This document shows, piece after piece, positions 19,198 to 30,622 of a stretch of DNA of 64,000 nt; within the stretch, counting starts at the first letter, position 1; each line of letters opens with the position of its first letter. The DNA lies in contig VXIS01000037.1 in the NCBI GenBank assembly GCA_008704415.1, forward strand, positions 1 to 64,000, given 5' to 3'. The notes beneath the pieces are model-generated. The model made no database searches. It was not told the DNA's origin and was given only the letters and a program-made list of their open reading frames with translations. The stretch comes from Sphaerosporella brunnea. Its lineage: Eukaryota > Ascomycota > Pezizomycetes > Pezizales > Pyronemataceae. The position numbers and the translations under genes are program-made.

Positions 19198-21312
19198 GGC
19201 GTGCGGTGGGCGATTTCGTCGAAAAAGGTGAGAGAGTTTATCGAAAACAACACAAGAGTTTGTACAGATGAAGTGCTCAACACAAAAGACCGGAACAGTT
19301 GCAGCAGCACAGCGGCAAGATGGGAAAGAATGTTAGGAAGCTATCAAAGCTTGAAAAATTAAAGAGAGGATAGGACGGTGGTTTCGATAAACCTTTTCGA
19401 CGGTGAGAAGACTCGAGGGATCGGTGGTGGGGAGAGGAAGTAGATGTCCGAACGACGGCCGGTACTTATAGAACTGCTTCCACTCAGTCGAGCCACCTCA
19501 CAGTGCCCGATCGTAGTCCCACGCGGAATCGCCACGAACATTCGGCCAACAGGTGATTGTTAGTGCGTGCTGAATAGAGTGAAGTTGGAGTCAAAGCACA
19601 GCGTGTGCAGACACCCGATCAACGGCATTCAGCCAAGCCATTATTTGAGCCGAGTTTTTGGGCAGGCGTCTGCTATAGATTGCAGTGCAGGGACCTCCAC
19701 TGACTTGGCAGCGGCTTCATGGTCGAGATAACAAAATGGGACCTACAAAAGTACTGTTCCTCATATGATGCCTTGTTTCCTATAAACTATTGTTGGCAGG
19801 TTTTAATCGAGATGAATGCGCGCATACATCGTTTGCCAACTTACAGATCACGGTATTACAAATATTGCACTGTCTAGTATCTAGCTAGACAGTAACCGGA
19901 CCAACCGGATTAACTGGTCCAGGAGTGCCGTTCTTAGATCGGAATATTCCATCTAAAGCGCGGCACATTATTTTCCGTACGTCGCTTGTTGCAGTGTCTC
20001 AAAATTATTACTGTTAGCGCCGCGTAGTCTTTCCTTGGCGGCTTTCTACTCTCGATCCCGGATTCACGACGGCACAAGGTTTTTCCTATAGCTACGTGGA
20101 CCTACAGATGAAGACTGGTATATACCGGAAATTAATTGGAGCCGTTTTTATAACGCCAGACGTTTAGGATGTCCCAAGGTTCGGAGAATATTCCCCCTTT
20201 CTACTCCAACCGGCGTAATAAATTTATCAACTTGCTTGTTATTTACCAACATCGCAGGTTGACCCTATCAAATCGCCCTTTAACTTTATGACACGGACAC
20301 TGCCAGGTCCGGGAATTTTGAAAGTCCTGCTTCTTCCTTGGACCTCGGGGTATCGCCACCCGAGCTCCGGGTCTTAATCATTCTTTCCAGAACTCGTGTC
20401 ATTCCCGCCTTTTTGCCGATAGTCTTGTTCTTTCCATGGCTGGTATCCTCGGAACAGTTTGCCCTCAAGATAGGCTTTTGATCTATGCGCTTTGCTGTTT
20501 CCTCTTGAGGACCCGCTTTTCCGTTATCGGAACTCCTTTTCCAGCGCGTGCCCTGCGCATCCTGCCATTACGGCCACCACCCAGCTCTTTATCCTTCCCG
20601 CTTTCCTCCACCGGTATGAACCCGCAGGAGTTTCCACTTCAGTAAAGGTTTCATAGACATGGTTATTATCCCTTGCAGTCACAAAGTTATTCTGTCAATT
20701 GTTTTTTGCTCTCCAATGTAGCACGGAAGGAGTTCAAAGCTCTTCGTGGGTGCGTCCTTGGAGGCGGCGGCTCGCCGTGCTGTACCTCCTCACAGCTTAC
20801 CATGCTCTCCTCGGTGCCTTCCACTTCCAAACAATCCGTAAGTACCTACAAACGTCTGGGGACACCAACATATATAGCTATGGCAGGAAGCCAGCCTCTC
20901 TTTAAGAAGAGACTCGGGCCTTTGTCGTACCATCTCAGCACGAAAAAATCCCTGAACTTTGAGCCTCATAAGCCGGATAGAACTTCCCGAAGAACCCCCC
21001 CCCTCGGCGGGAATAGAGTGGTACGAGTGGCACATCGACGTGCGTACCACACTCACGAGCCTACTATTCAGTATTGTGTACAGCCCAGAGTTTCTATGCT
21101 CTTCTAGCTTTTGATTTGAACGTTCAAGTTGGTTCTGTCGCTGTGGTTGTACGCCACAGAGTGGGTGCAGACACGGGCGGTGCCTGTTCATTTATCGTAC
21201 GAGGGCGGCTCTAGCAAGGTATATATACCTTAGCAGGGGACGGCCGTTTTGAAAAATTATCATCTGAGCCTTACGGCCCTTGCAACTATGTGGCGACGAT
21301 GCACCCTCTGAT
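19198..21312. other. long intergenic region upstream of AA9
   Basis: About 2.1 kb with the AA9 promoter at its left edge: pyrimidine-rich on the gene strand and GTACTTATAGAAC near 19462. The rest has scattered short open frames (for example 20436-21107) with no protein-like features and AT-rich patches. No RNA gene is seen. Confidence 0.45.
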
Positions 21313-21319
21313 ACTCACC

Positions 21320-21338
21320 ATCCTCATCGTCGTCGTCG

Positions 21339-21370
<32 letters not shown>

Positions 21371-21371
21371 G
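21320..21371 (+). repeat. (ATC/GTC)n microsatellite
   Basis: A near-perfect trinucleotide run: CGT repeats followed by about eleven CAT repeats. It sits about 70 bp outside the left end of the inverted-repeat element and serves as a polymorphic marker only. Confidence 0.9.
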
Positions 21372-22396
21372 TGCACTAGATTGTTGCCTCGCCTCCCTCA
21401 ACCCCCAAAACAGGTGATACCACCAGTAGGCCCAGCACAAAAAAGTACGGTAAAAGTCTTATATACTACAATTCCAAAAGCCTATTTCCTATATGCCATA
21501 CGTTTCCGTGTTAATCAAAAATGCCACACTTTCAGCGAGTGATATTCTGTGATCACCCGTACCAGACGATTCCTTCCACCTCAGTCCAAGCACTCCCATC
21601 GGTCTGCGCGACGCTCAACTTAGGCTCATACAACCTCCTACTGCTGGAATAGAACTTGTGAGTTAGCCGGGGTTCGATACTTCAATGCCGGGGGGATAAT
21701 TCCAGTCTTGGCAAGTCGCGCTGCATTGTTGGTCAGTGTTTGGGTGTGTGGTGTAGTGTTGTCGAGTGGGGGAGTTTGAAGGTGGGCGGGGGATCGAAAT
21801 TGAGGTTCGAAGCCCTATATCGCTGACCCAGTTCGGAGACTCAATGCACAAATGTTCTCATCACGCTCTCCATGATGCATGGACTGGCATCACCAAGAAC
21901 AGCTTTTGGACGGTCTACTCACGGGCAATTTGTCATCTATCAAGATAGCAAGTCTGCCAGGCCACAGGTGGTGGTTTCCCCAACACTCCATGGCTATCTT
22001 TCCCAAAGATTCATCTTGTAACCACCAAAGCTTTTGAAGTCAACATACATAGCCGTTCCGTTATTTGGAATACTCCTGAAATCAAACGGAAGAAGCTCAT
22101 CAAAAAAAGTGACAGGAGCCGGCCGGAAGTGGGGACGCTAACAGCTCCGGTAATGGAGATAAACGACACACTCAACAGTCTCGCATCGCAGAATGAAGAA
22201 TTACGACGCGAAATGCAGTCCGCGCGCGAGCCTTCTGCCCAATTACGGAGGGAACTCTCCAGGAAAACTACAGCACCAGCCTGGCTGCCGCCCAGGCCAA
22301 AAAAAAACGAGAAGCAGCAGGTTCCAAGTTCTAGTGCTGAAGGGTGAATAGGGGGTTCTTTACGCTCGTTTTTGTTTTTATTTTTGTTTTTGTTTT

Positions 22397-22530
22397 CGCA
22401 TCCAGGCGGAGTGACGGGAGAATCAAGTAGTCGCAGTTGGCCCATGAGATCGTATCAATAAGGGGGCGGACAAGATCTGGGTGGGGATAAGTGGAGGGTC
22501 TGGCATAATCTATAGAAGTTGCATAAGGAA
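22397..22530 (+). repeat. dispersed repeat shared with 54751-54890
   Basis: Contains CGCAGTTGGCCCATGAGAT, ATAAGGGGGCGGACA and GGTCTGGCATAATCT in the same order and spacing as CGCAGTTGACGCATGAGAT, TTAAGGCGGCAGCGGACA and GGTCTGCCATAATCT at 54803-54875. Reverse-complement open frames from both copies are similar, so the ancestral element may have coded on that strand. Confidence 0.55.
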
Positions 22531-23030
22531 GGAGCCTGGAGAGGCCGGACACTCGCTATCACTACTCAAGAAAGGTCGCCAGCGGAAGCTCACCCGTTCG
22601 GAAGCAAGTGGAAAAAGGTCAATGCTTCGACACTCTTGATCAATTCAAAAGCGCGGCACAGCGGCCAGCGGCCAGCGGGTGGACTAGGCAGCATTCCGGA
22701 CCATGCTCCTCAGTGATGCACCCAGTGTAGTGCCGTCGTCACAACCGCACTACCTGTACTGAGCCAGCGCAGCTTCCGATTGCAGAGGCGAGTCTTGCCC
22801 GAGTTACCGGCCCGGGTGTATAGATAGGCTATACAGAGGCCAGGGGGAACTTCACTACAACTGAAGTAGAGGGACTAGCAGTGAGCGTTCAAGGTCCGAC
22901 GTGAGATCCGAGGTGCGGCGTGCAGAGTGCGGTGTGGGGTGCGGCGTGCGAAATATCACTCGCTAAAAGTGTGGTTTTTTTGATTAACACGGAAAAGTGT
23001 GGTATATAGGAAATAGACCTTTAAAACTGT

Positions 23031-23381
23031 AGGGGTATTCAATTTGGCTGAAAACAGCACCATATATGGGCCACTGATTAGCGATGGCACAATAGGTAGT
23101 TGTAGTTGAATACCCCCAATAAAAGATGCCTAAAATTGGGCATATTATGCGCCGTAAAAGTTTTCTCTTGTCTCTTGTTTTGCGCCTGATTCCGGTGGAT
23201 GTGAGTGCTAGCATGTGAGCCGCGATTATGTGGAGGACCATAATCGGTGGGGTATTTGGAGCTTTATTGATCCCCGACCATCATTGAAATGAAAAGGCTT
23301 CTTATGTGCCTAAAATGAAAGTAGACGTCCATATTCTGGTACCCAAATATGGTGCCGTTTTCAGCCAAATTGAATACCCCT
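23031..23381. mobile_element. nested MITE with 3-bp target duplication
   Basis: The 351-bp insert starts AGGGGTATTCAATTTGGCTG and ends with the complement, CAGCCAAATTGAATACCCCT. The inverted ends extend about 39 bp with two or three differences. The flanks are TGT (23028-23030) and TGT (23382-23384); removing the insert and one TGT restores continuity of the outer element's right arm. A 3-bp duplication fits PIF/Harbinger-like elements. No transposase inside. Confidence 0.8.
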
Positions 23382-23834
23382 TGTGGTATATAAGACTTTT
23401 ACCGAAAAATTAACGGGGGAAACCTAAGCGCGTCGCAGAGAGACAAAAGTCAGGACCACACCGTGAAGAATCACAAAAACACGTGGTGTCACTCGCACGA
23501 GATGTCATTCGACTTTGTGCCCAATGTCATTCTATATGTATGTCTAAGGATTGTATAACCATTATCCGAGGAGCAAGATTTCTAAAAAAAACATAGTTTT
23601 AATCCAACACCATTTTCTATTCAATCATGGTGTTTACCGCCCTTTCTTCTACCTGAGCACGATATAACAGTTATAAGCTCTACTGCCCGAGAAAGAGCCA
23701 CACAACAGTCATATGACGATTTTCAAAAACACAGGTATCTTGTATGTAGCATCTTTCAACCGGTGTACCTTCATGTCCCGAAGCAATGATCACCAACCGT
23801 CGCCCTGCTCTATTTATGGGAGTTGACCGTGACC

Positions 23835-24175
23835 CAGTGTTCCTAATAGCCGGCCCAAAAAGCCCGGCTGTGCGGGCGGGCTGCCAAAAGGCAACAGCCC
23901 GGCTGTCTCAAAATCACGACGGGCTGGCTGGCGGGCTGTCGGGTTGCCAAGCACTTTCGACTAAGGTGAACCTGTCATGCAACCATCAGTTTGACCTAGT
24001 TACGTCGTAAACTGAAGAAACAGAAGAGTGTTTCTGCGTAGCTGTTGCTCCATTCCCCATAGCGCATGATCCCTGCACCCGCTGGAAGCCCGCCAGCCCG
24101 ACGTGGGCTGCAGCCCAAACAGCCCGCCCGTTTTTTCGATCAGCCCGACGGGCGGGCTGGCTATTAGGAACACTG
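23835..24175. mobile_element. hAT-type MITE with perfect 8-bp target duplication
   Basis: Left end CAGTGTTCCTAATAGCC and right end GGCTATTAGGAACACTG are perfect inverted copies over 17 bp. They are flanked by CCGTGACC at 23827-23834 and 24176-24183, an exact 8-bp duplication as made by hAT transposases. The 341-bp interior, rich in GGGCTGGCTG, has no coding capacity. The intact ends suggest a relatively recent insertion. Confidence 0.92.
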
Positions 24176-24675
24176 CCGTGACCGACCCGAGGTGGGCCAT
24201 CATAAGTTTTACTCCCGCATGAGTCCAGTCCCTCTGGCCATCATTCGATAATTTTCTCCCAAACCATCTAGGTACCGCGGTCTGCTCCCTTTTTCCACGG
24301 GCGAAAATTTAACTTTTACGGTTTCAAACGTATAGGATGGATGTATTTTCAGTGTTCTATGACCGTAGCTGCTGATCCATACGACGTTGAATCTATCGGG
24401 GGTCTTGACTGCGCCACCACCACGACCACGAGGGGCTTTTTCTGTCCTGCACAATTGCGAGATGGAGTCGGCAGATTGTGCTCGTACATATATCCCATCT
24501 TGCCATTTCTTGTTGTGCGTAGCTACTCCCCCTAATTTGGAATTCGGGAAGAGAGAGATTAAGTTTCAGGAAAGCGCTTGCTGGAATGTGCTCTAATTCG
24601 CCCCCCCCCCAATAAGCCTCTTGCGAAATTCCCTTAGCGTGTAGATCTGCAAATCCTCCGTTCCGTCCCCGAGCC
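24176..24675. other. intergenic 3' flank
   Basis: Between the MITE and the next possible gene nothing is recognised. There is a C10 homopolymer at 24601-24610. Confidence 0.4.
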
Positions 24676-24936
24676 ATGCAGCCGTTCGGAGACGAGTGCT
24701 GCTGGAGGAAACTAAGAGAGGTACATAGACAATGGGCGTTGACGAGGAAAAAGATGGCGATGCTGGACGTGCCGAAGCCTAGAGCTTTTCGCGGAGTGAC
24801 GTGGCGGATTTTTGTTGATGTGGTTCAAGTCTATACGACGATGGTGGTTGATTGGGTCTATTCGGTCACAGAAAGAGCCACTACAAATGAGCTATATTTC
24901 GAACCCCAAGCATTGTGTGCAATAATCGAGCAGTAA
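24676..24936 (+). CDS. small hypothetical ORF
   Basis: An ATG-initiated frame of 86 residues (MQPFGDECCWRKLREVHRQW start) lies convergent to, and 45 bp from the end of, the nuclease-like gene at 24981-27483. The composition is not obviously low-complexity, but no family, signal peptide or splice structure supports it. It may be chance. Confidence 0.2.
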   Translation: MQPFGDECCWRKLREVHRQWALTRKKMAMLDVPKPRAFRGVTWRIFVDVVQVYTTMVVDWVYSVTERATTNELYFEPQALCAIIEQ

Positions 24937-24980
24937 TACGGGACATGACATATCGGCCGGTGAACGTCACATCTCGCGCC

Positions 24981-27483
24981 TCAAGGGGTATCTGTCGGCC
25001 ACGGCAAAACCGTATTTCCAGAAGGCGGCGTAGCATCACGACCACTCATGAGCTCAGAGTACAGATCTTCGGGCGACGCCAGTTCTCTGCGCGCCCTGAC
25101 AGCGTCCGCGCACTCCTTCACAATGGCCTAAAACACATCAGACCCACATCCCCTTCACTCGTATATAGCAATGATATCATTATGTGAGTATATACCTTTA
25201 TCCTCACAACCGAACTCAGCAGCATCAACAAATCCGTCAGTCTCTCGACCTTGGTGGGCACAGTGTGGATGCGTTCGCGTTTGAGCACACACGTGTAGCC
25301 TTTGTAATAGAACATCCTCCAGATCTCGAGCGTGAGGCCCGCAGCAACAACACCGACCACCTGCTTCCCGCCGCGCTGCACTACCCGCCCTAACATGTCT
25401 CGCATCGCGCGCACGAGTTTGTGCGAGTCGCCGAGCCACTTGGTAGACGTCACCCCGCCCTGGAACGTGTTCGCAATCTCCATGCAGAAAAACTCAAGGT
25501 AGTCGTCTTCGACACCCCGGAGGATGCCGTCGAGGCGTGAGCCGGTTTTGGCGCGGCCGGTGGGGTCTGTGCGTGTGCGGTTTTTGCGGAGGGAGGTGGC
25601 GCGGCATACGGAGTCGGCGCTGGAAAAGTAAGCGCGGGCGTCGAGAGGAGTTTGGGTTTGGATTATAATCACCTTTCGAAGGTCATGTCTGGCAGGGAAA
25701 GGAAGGAATGGTCGATGATGGGCGACCAGATGAAGGAGGTGTACCAGTTTTCGAGGTGATTGCGGCACAGCGGCTGCCCAGGAGTTTCGAAGAGGAAAAG
25801 ACTGGGGGATTGTCAATGTTGGCCTAAACAGGAGCAAGTTTTGTTGCTTATTACATACAACGAACGAATCACATAATCTGCCCACTGCGAATCAAAGTGC
25901 AGCTCCCGATCGTATGGGATCCCCTCTGGACGATAGCTGGTGGTCTCCAACACATTTCGCAGGTCCTCGACCGTTTTCACCGAGTGGAACCGCATCAACG
26001 ACCGGCCAAAATGTTCGCTGGGACTGGGTAGCGAGGGAAAGCTAGCCTTGATCTCATTCCACTCCGAAGTAGTGAACCAGCTCTCCATGGTTGGATTGTC
26101 GAGATCGATGATCCAGCCCCGGAGCAGCAAAGAAATGGTGGGCTTGTCCTGCGGCAATTTGTGATAGTTCCCGTGTAGTACGTTTTCAACTGCAGTGCCA
26201 TTCTCCAGCTTCCACATCTGGTCTTCCTCAAAGCCATGATACACATCGTCCACTCCAAACCCAACCGCGTCGTCCTCTTCGTCCTCAGAATCCTGAAAGG
26301 ACTCCGTATCCGGCTCTGGTTACTTAGTAAGCAGGGAACTTGCGTGCACTCGAGAAAACTTCAGGCTTACCAGCTTGGGTATGATTAACTGCAGGACCAC
26401 CAGCTTGGTTACGATCAACTGTAGGATTAACCGGATGCATGACATTGGTTGAAATCTCTGAGCTATGAATAGTGGAATGTTGAATAAGCGCTCCATTTAC
26501 AGTTGTAACCACTGCTGGAGCAGCTGGTACACCGGCAGTCGATGACGAAGTTTGATCTTTGAGCCATTGCTTCATATAAACGTAATCGGAATCCTTGGTC
26601 TACAACTACACATGAGAAATTAATGTTTCAACTGAAGCTCCCGGGATATTCACGGCCTCAGTCCGACCATAAAGGCCAGCTGGAGAGCTGAAGCTCCCGG
26701 CCCGTCCGGACACCAGTGCGACTGGTATTGTCCGTTCGGTCCCACGCCTGAATAAACTCGGGTCACCACAAGGACACCCGAGCGGCACGAAGCCTCCCAG
26801 CCCTTCTCGGGCCCCAGAGCGACCATAAAGGTCGCCTGTAGAGCGATGCTCCCGGCCCACCCGGACCCGTACGCTTGGTCCCACGCCTGAATAAACTCGC
26901 GCGACCTCGAGGGTCGCCAAGCAGCGCGAAGCTTTCGGAATATTCAAGGCCCCAGTCCGACCATGAAGGTCGCCTGGAGAGCATAAAGCTCCCGGCCCGC
27001 CCGGACACCAGCGCGACTGGTATCGTCCGTTTGGTCCCACGCCTGAATAAACTCACGCGACCGCAAGGGTCACCCAAGCAGCGTGAAGCTTTCCGAAATA
27101 TTCAAGGCCCCAGTCCGACCATGAAGGTCGCCTGGAGAGCATAAAGCTCCCGGCCCGCACGGACAGGTTGTTTTCCGGGTGGCCCCACGCCCAAGAAGTG
27201 ACTCAAGCAATCACAAGGATCGCTCGAGTAGCCTGAAAGCAGAGGGAAGAAGAAATCGACGCGTACGTACCCGTCTATTGTATCGCGCGAGAAGATTTTG
27301 GGCGCGACTGCGATCTGCTTGGATGCAGTTCTTGCACTTGGAGATCTGTGAGAGTGCAGAGACCCATCGGGACGCGATTTCTGCTGGCTTTCGACCCGTC
27401 TTGTGGTTGCTGGAGTTCAGATAGTCAGGCAGGTTCCACTGACTTCCCGGTCGATTGAAGAATTCGACATCGCTTTTGTGCAC
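24981..27483 (-). CDS. multi-exon fungal protein with nuclease-like core
   Basis: Six exons on the minus strand: up to 27483-27271, 26599-26371, 26315-25859, 25801-25673, 25619-25196 and 25127-24981. All later junctions keep phase. The first in-frame ATG at 26575 would give 453 residues, but the reading continues upstream of it as TKDSDYVYMKQWLKDQ to an acceptor, and then to an exon with RAQNLLARYNRR. The true start, upstream of 27483, is unresolved. The C-terminal third has RAKTGSRLDGILRG, LEFFCMEIANTF and TKWLGDSHKLVRAMRDMLGR, a pattern seen in many unnamed fungal proteins; the Asp...Glu spacing recalls PD-(D/E)XK nucleases, which is inference. The N-terminal third is Thr/Ala-rich then acidic (FQDSEDEEDDAVG). 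A 671-bp intron (27270-26600) contains the minisatellite below. Function unknown. Confidence 0.7.
26636..27190. repeat. ~157-bp minisatellite inside an intron
   Basis: About 3.6 units, anchored by GACCAT at 26665, 26821, 26959 and 27117 (spacings 156, 138 and 158 bp). Each unit includes GGTCCCACGCCTGAATAAAC and a GAAGCTCCCGGCCC-like block; the second lacks about 18 bp (the ACCAGYGCGACTGGTAT stretch). Every frame is open across it, giving misleading repetitive ORFs. Confidence 0.85.
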
Positions 27484-28057
27484 ACTACTTCACCGTTAGT
27501 AAGGCTTTTGGAGAATGGGCGGGTAAGAACAAGCCATTTTCGATGAGCGGGAGGCATATTCGTTGGAGGATGATATGAGAAGGAAGAAACAAAGGAGCGA
27601 AAACGTTGTGTTAAGCGAAATTGAGGAGGTTGGGTTCGTGCAGGGATAATCTGGTGATGATGACGCTTTGATTAGATAACCAGCTGATCAGAGGAGGCTG
27701 ATAAGATTCTGATAAGATAATCGAGATCAATGACTCAGCACTTCCAACGAGTGCTTTTCGGTGAAGCCTCCCCTACTGTGATCGTCAAATAGCGACCTAT
27801 TGAAAAGGGACCTTTAAAGTATGAACATAAAGCTGGAAAGAATGCTCTCAACGTGTCTTCACTATGCAAACAAGCCTGCATACATATCAACGATACGGCT
27901 TCTGAGTAACAGACTGGGCACGGTGGTTCTATTGAGTTGACCAACTTTATTAGGAGTTCAATCCTTTGGTTTTAAATTTGCTGGTCGAGAAAGACAGCTG
28001 ATTGACGCTATTCTTGATAGTCGGAAAACACTCGGGATCAATGCGTGCCCCACAAGC
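27484..28057. other. promoter-side region, 5' end of nuclease-like gene unresolved
   Basis: On the minus strand an ATG near 27560 (MPPAHRKWL) is followed by an intron-like GTTCTT...CTTACTAAC...GTAG ending close to 27483, but the phase does not match the next exon. The first exon may therefore lie here or there may be a frame break. No other gene is seen. Confidence 0.35.
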
Positions 28058-28324
28058 TCAGCAACCTCTGATGCAGCGGCCCGCCTCCTGTCCCTCCACC
28101 CCCCACCCCCAAGCCTCAAACGCCGGCGCATCCCCCGCCACCCCACAGAACCAGGAATCATGGAGCCACTCGGCCATTTCGTGGCTTCCCTGCACGCTGG
28201 ACCACGTCTGGGGGCCGGTATGAATGTGGTCGCACTCCCTCTGCGTCAACACCAGGTCGGCCTTAACCCCAGCCGCACCTGACCAGCAGCAGAGTTCCGG
28301 GGGGGGATCGATCCTGATATCCAT
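28058..28324 (-). CDS. small hypothetical protein
   Basis: An ATG-started frame of 88 residues. The central part, RECDHIHTGPQTWSSVQGSH then EMAEWLHDSWFCGVAGD, reads like a compact helical protein rather than random sequence, with five cysteines. No signal peptide and no known family. It lies on the same strand as, and 226 bp beyond the end of, the DUF202 gene, so it could also be a missed exon of another transcript. Confidence 0.35.
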   Translation of the reverse strand: MDIRIDPPPELCCWSGAAGVKADLVLTQRECDHIHTGPQTWSSVQGSHEMAEWLHDSWFCGVAGDAPAFEAWGWGVEGQEAGRCIRGC

Positions 28325-28550
28325 ACCCTGGCATCTGCCCCCTTATTTGAGAGAGGGCTGGGGTAGACTGATTGTGTAGTGTGGAGTAAACAATGGCCGG
28401 AGGAAAGCTGCGAAAGATGAACAAATTTAGACTCTACATCATGCTGAAATAATAACTCCAAACAATGCCGTGAAACAAAACGCATCGCATCATCCCCACC
28501 TACAAAATGCGGGTACTATACTCGGAGACAATCGTACCCCCCGCCGGTCC

Positions 28551-29091
28551 TTACTTCAACCTCAAGATCAATACCAACAGCACCGAATACGCCGTAATAC
28601 TAATACAGGTAACCAGGGTGACGACCTACGTACCACGTGTCAGCGTATGTATGTATGTACTTAATGTATGTACTTGATGTATGTATGTATGTCTCTCCCT
28701 TTCCACGACCGGTGCCACTTACATTCCCCGAAGTCCTAAACCTTCTGGCCTCGCCATCTGTAAAAAACTGCCTATTCCCACTTCTCCTCCTGACCAGGGC
28801 CGCAAACAATATCGCCGTCCCGAACGCCGCAAACAGCGCGCCGATCGGATAAAACTCATGCGTAAAGATCTTCAGCACCACCAGCGCAAAGCTGAACTGG
28901 CTCAGCGCCGTGCGCACGTATGCGCCTTCAAACGTCCGCTGCGCCGCGCGGATCTCGATCAGTTCGCTGGGCGTGAGCTGTACCGAGCGCGCGCGGTGGC
29001 CGCGGAAGTGGTAGCGGAGTGAGGCGTGGCGCTGGCGGGGTTAGAAAGATGGCTGGAGGGGGGGGAGAGGGAGATGACTTACCTCGAGCAT
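28551..29091 (-). CDS. DUF202 (YidH-like) membrane protein
   Basis: Three exons on the minus strand, 29091-29083, 29031-28723 and 28625-28551, all in phase 0, give 130 residues. Exon 1 codes only MLE; the ATG and GTAAGT donor fit exactly. Exon 2 has the DUF202 start, ELIEIRAAQRTFEGAYVRTA, and two membrane helices (LSQFSFALVVLKIF and IGALFAAFGTAILFAAL). Exon 3 adds the third helix, VVTLVTCISITAYSVLLVLI, and ends LRLK. Fungal DUF202 proteins are small three-helix membrane proteins, in yeast linked to the vacuolar transporter chaperone (VTC) family fold; the exact role here is unknown. The second intron contains TATG repeats. Without splicing the third helix is missed. Confidence 0.85.
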
Positions 29092-30622
29092 GCTGTGGTG
29101 ATTGGTTGGGAGCTGAAGATGTGGATATGGGACGTGGAGATTAAGCTTGCCGAGCGGTTGCTTGGCGACACATCATGTGGCGTTGAGCGTCTTGAAAGTT
29201 GAAACATTCCCATCGGATCGGCAATATTTTCCGAAACCTTGATATTCCCCGGTAATGTGCCGGGAGGACCTGCCGTGTGTGGACTAGGGGTCGTGAATTA
29301 CCGTCATCCAACGATGATTAAATAGCAGACGGCTGTAGAACGAACGTTGGATGTTTGTTTTCCAAATTGTAAGCATGTATAGAAGCTTAATATGAGATTG
29401 TCAAGCTGTGAACCAGGCAGCTTCAGCCGGTGATGGCATCAACTCCAAGGAACGGCAAGTCAAGAAGCAGCGGCGTAAAGGTACGGCGCGCCTCCGGGCG
29501 GCGTGGGTGCCTTGAGCTGCTGAAAATGTTGAGCGGTTGCAATTTCAGGGCCATATCCAGAGCCCGAGCCGCAAAGCTCTCAAAGCACACCAATCACCAT
29601 CCAACTCATCAACAGTACAGTAATTCATATCCGATATACACCTAATTCTACGCAATTCAAGTGCCTAACAGTATTCAATTTGCCTCGTGTTCCTGATCCT
29701 GGAATCCTCGAAGCATTTGAAGCTTCAGCTCCCCCATCTCTACCTTCTACCAATGGGTCAGCAGTCTGATGTGTATACTCTTGCGGGGTGTTGGTTCGGG
29801 GTTAACGTTGACACCTCAATGAGCTCAGTGAGCTTCAAGAGTTCATGGAATACTGGGACAATGGGGCTGGGCTATCGTCAAAGCACAGGCTGAAGTTGCG
29901 AGGGAGGTTGTACGAAAGGCTCGGGCGGGGGGCGCCAACGTTGAGATGCCATGAGGTTCACCAAACACAAAAATAAGCACACCCTCACAGCCTGGCACTC
30001 ACATCCTCGCCTATTTCACTTAAATGGGTTTAGTTTTGCTTTTACTTTGGTTTTGGTTTTATTTCGAAATGTTACCGGTCGGAAACCGTTTGATAAGCGG
30101 ACAGAGTGATGCACGTGAAGCTGGAAGGACTTCTCGTCCTGCGTATGTTCTATCCTCCCGAGCAGATAACGTCAAGATCAGACTTGTCATACATTCATCC
30201 ACACAAAGCTTCGTCTGGGTGATTTTGGGGGCTTGGATTCCCACAATATTTTACGAACATATCGAACAAATCGAGCAGAATACGGTTGGACATCTCCAAT
30301 TTTGAGCCTACCTATTTTGGAGTTGTTGTGTTTTTGTCGGTAATTGGTGGACCCCATTGGCTGGCCATATACTTATATCCTCCATACCGAGCGCCGAAAC
30401 ATCAGGGGCCTGTGACACCAAGAGATTCAGATAGAATTCCCACCCACCTGCCCCTTCTGTAAACCCGCCTGGTACGCAGCAACCAAAGAACCATCTTATG
30501 CGCCGAGGCTGGTGGTACGTAGTAGTTGTAGAAGAATGGAACCGGTCCAGTCACATTGTTCATAAACTTCATGTACTTTGCATACCATTCTTCTATCTAC
30601 ACCGTGCGCTCTGCGCCCACAA
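29092..30622. other. intergenic, no gene seen
   Basis: About 1.5 kb between the DUF202 promoter and the transcription factor 3' end. Short open frames (29430, 29687, 30024) are unsupported. T/G-rich sequence (TTTTGCTTTTACTTTGG) near 30032. Confidence 0.45.

Larger units (their letters stand above)
21443..23405. mobile_element. DNA element with >90-bp inverted ends, interrupted
   Basis: The left arm (about 21443-21533), starting CGGTAAAAGTCTTATATAC and ending GCGAGTGATATT, recurs inverted at 22951-23405. The right arm is split by the element at 23031-23381: its inner part (AATATCACTCGCT...ATAGGAAATAG) lies before the insertion and its outer part (GGTATATAAGACTTTTACCG) after. The 1.4-kb interior has no intact transposase; it includes a dispersed repeat (22397-22530) and GTGCGGCGTG short repeats. 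Superfamily and target duplication could not be settled. Confidence 0.65.

Noticed and set aside
20436..21107. Overlapping open frames in the AA9 upstream region
   Set aside because: Short, no domain or splice pattern, composition like intergenic DNA.
26606..27077. Repetitive proteins read from the minisatellite on both strands
   Set aside because: All frames are open because of the repeat composition, and neighbouring exons splice across it in phase.
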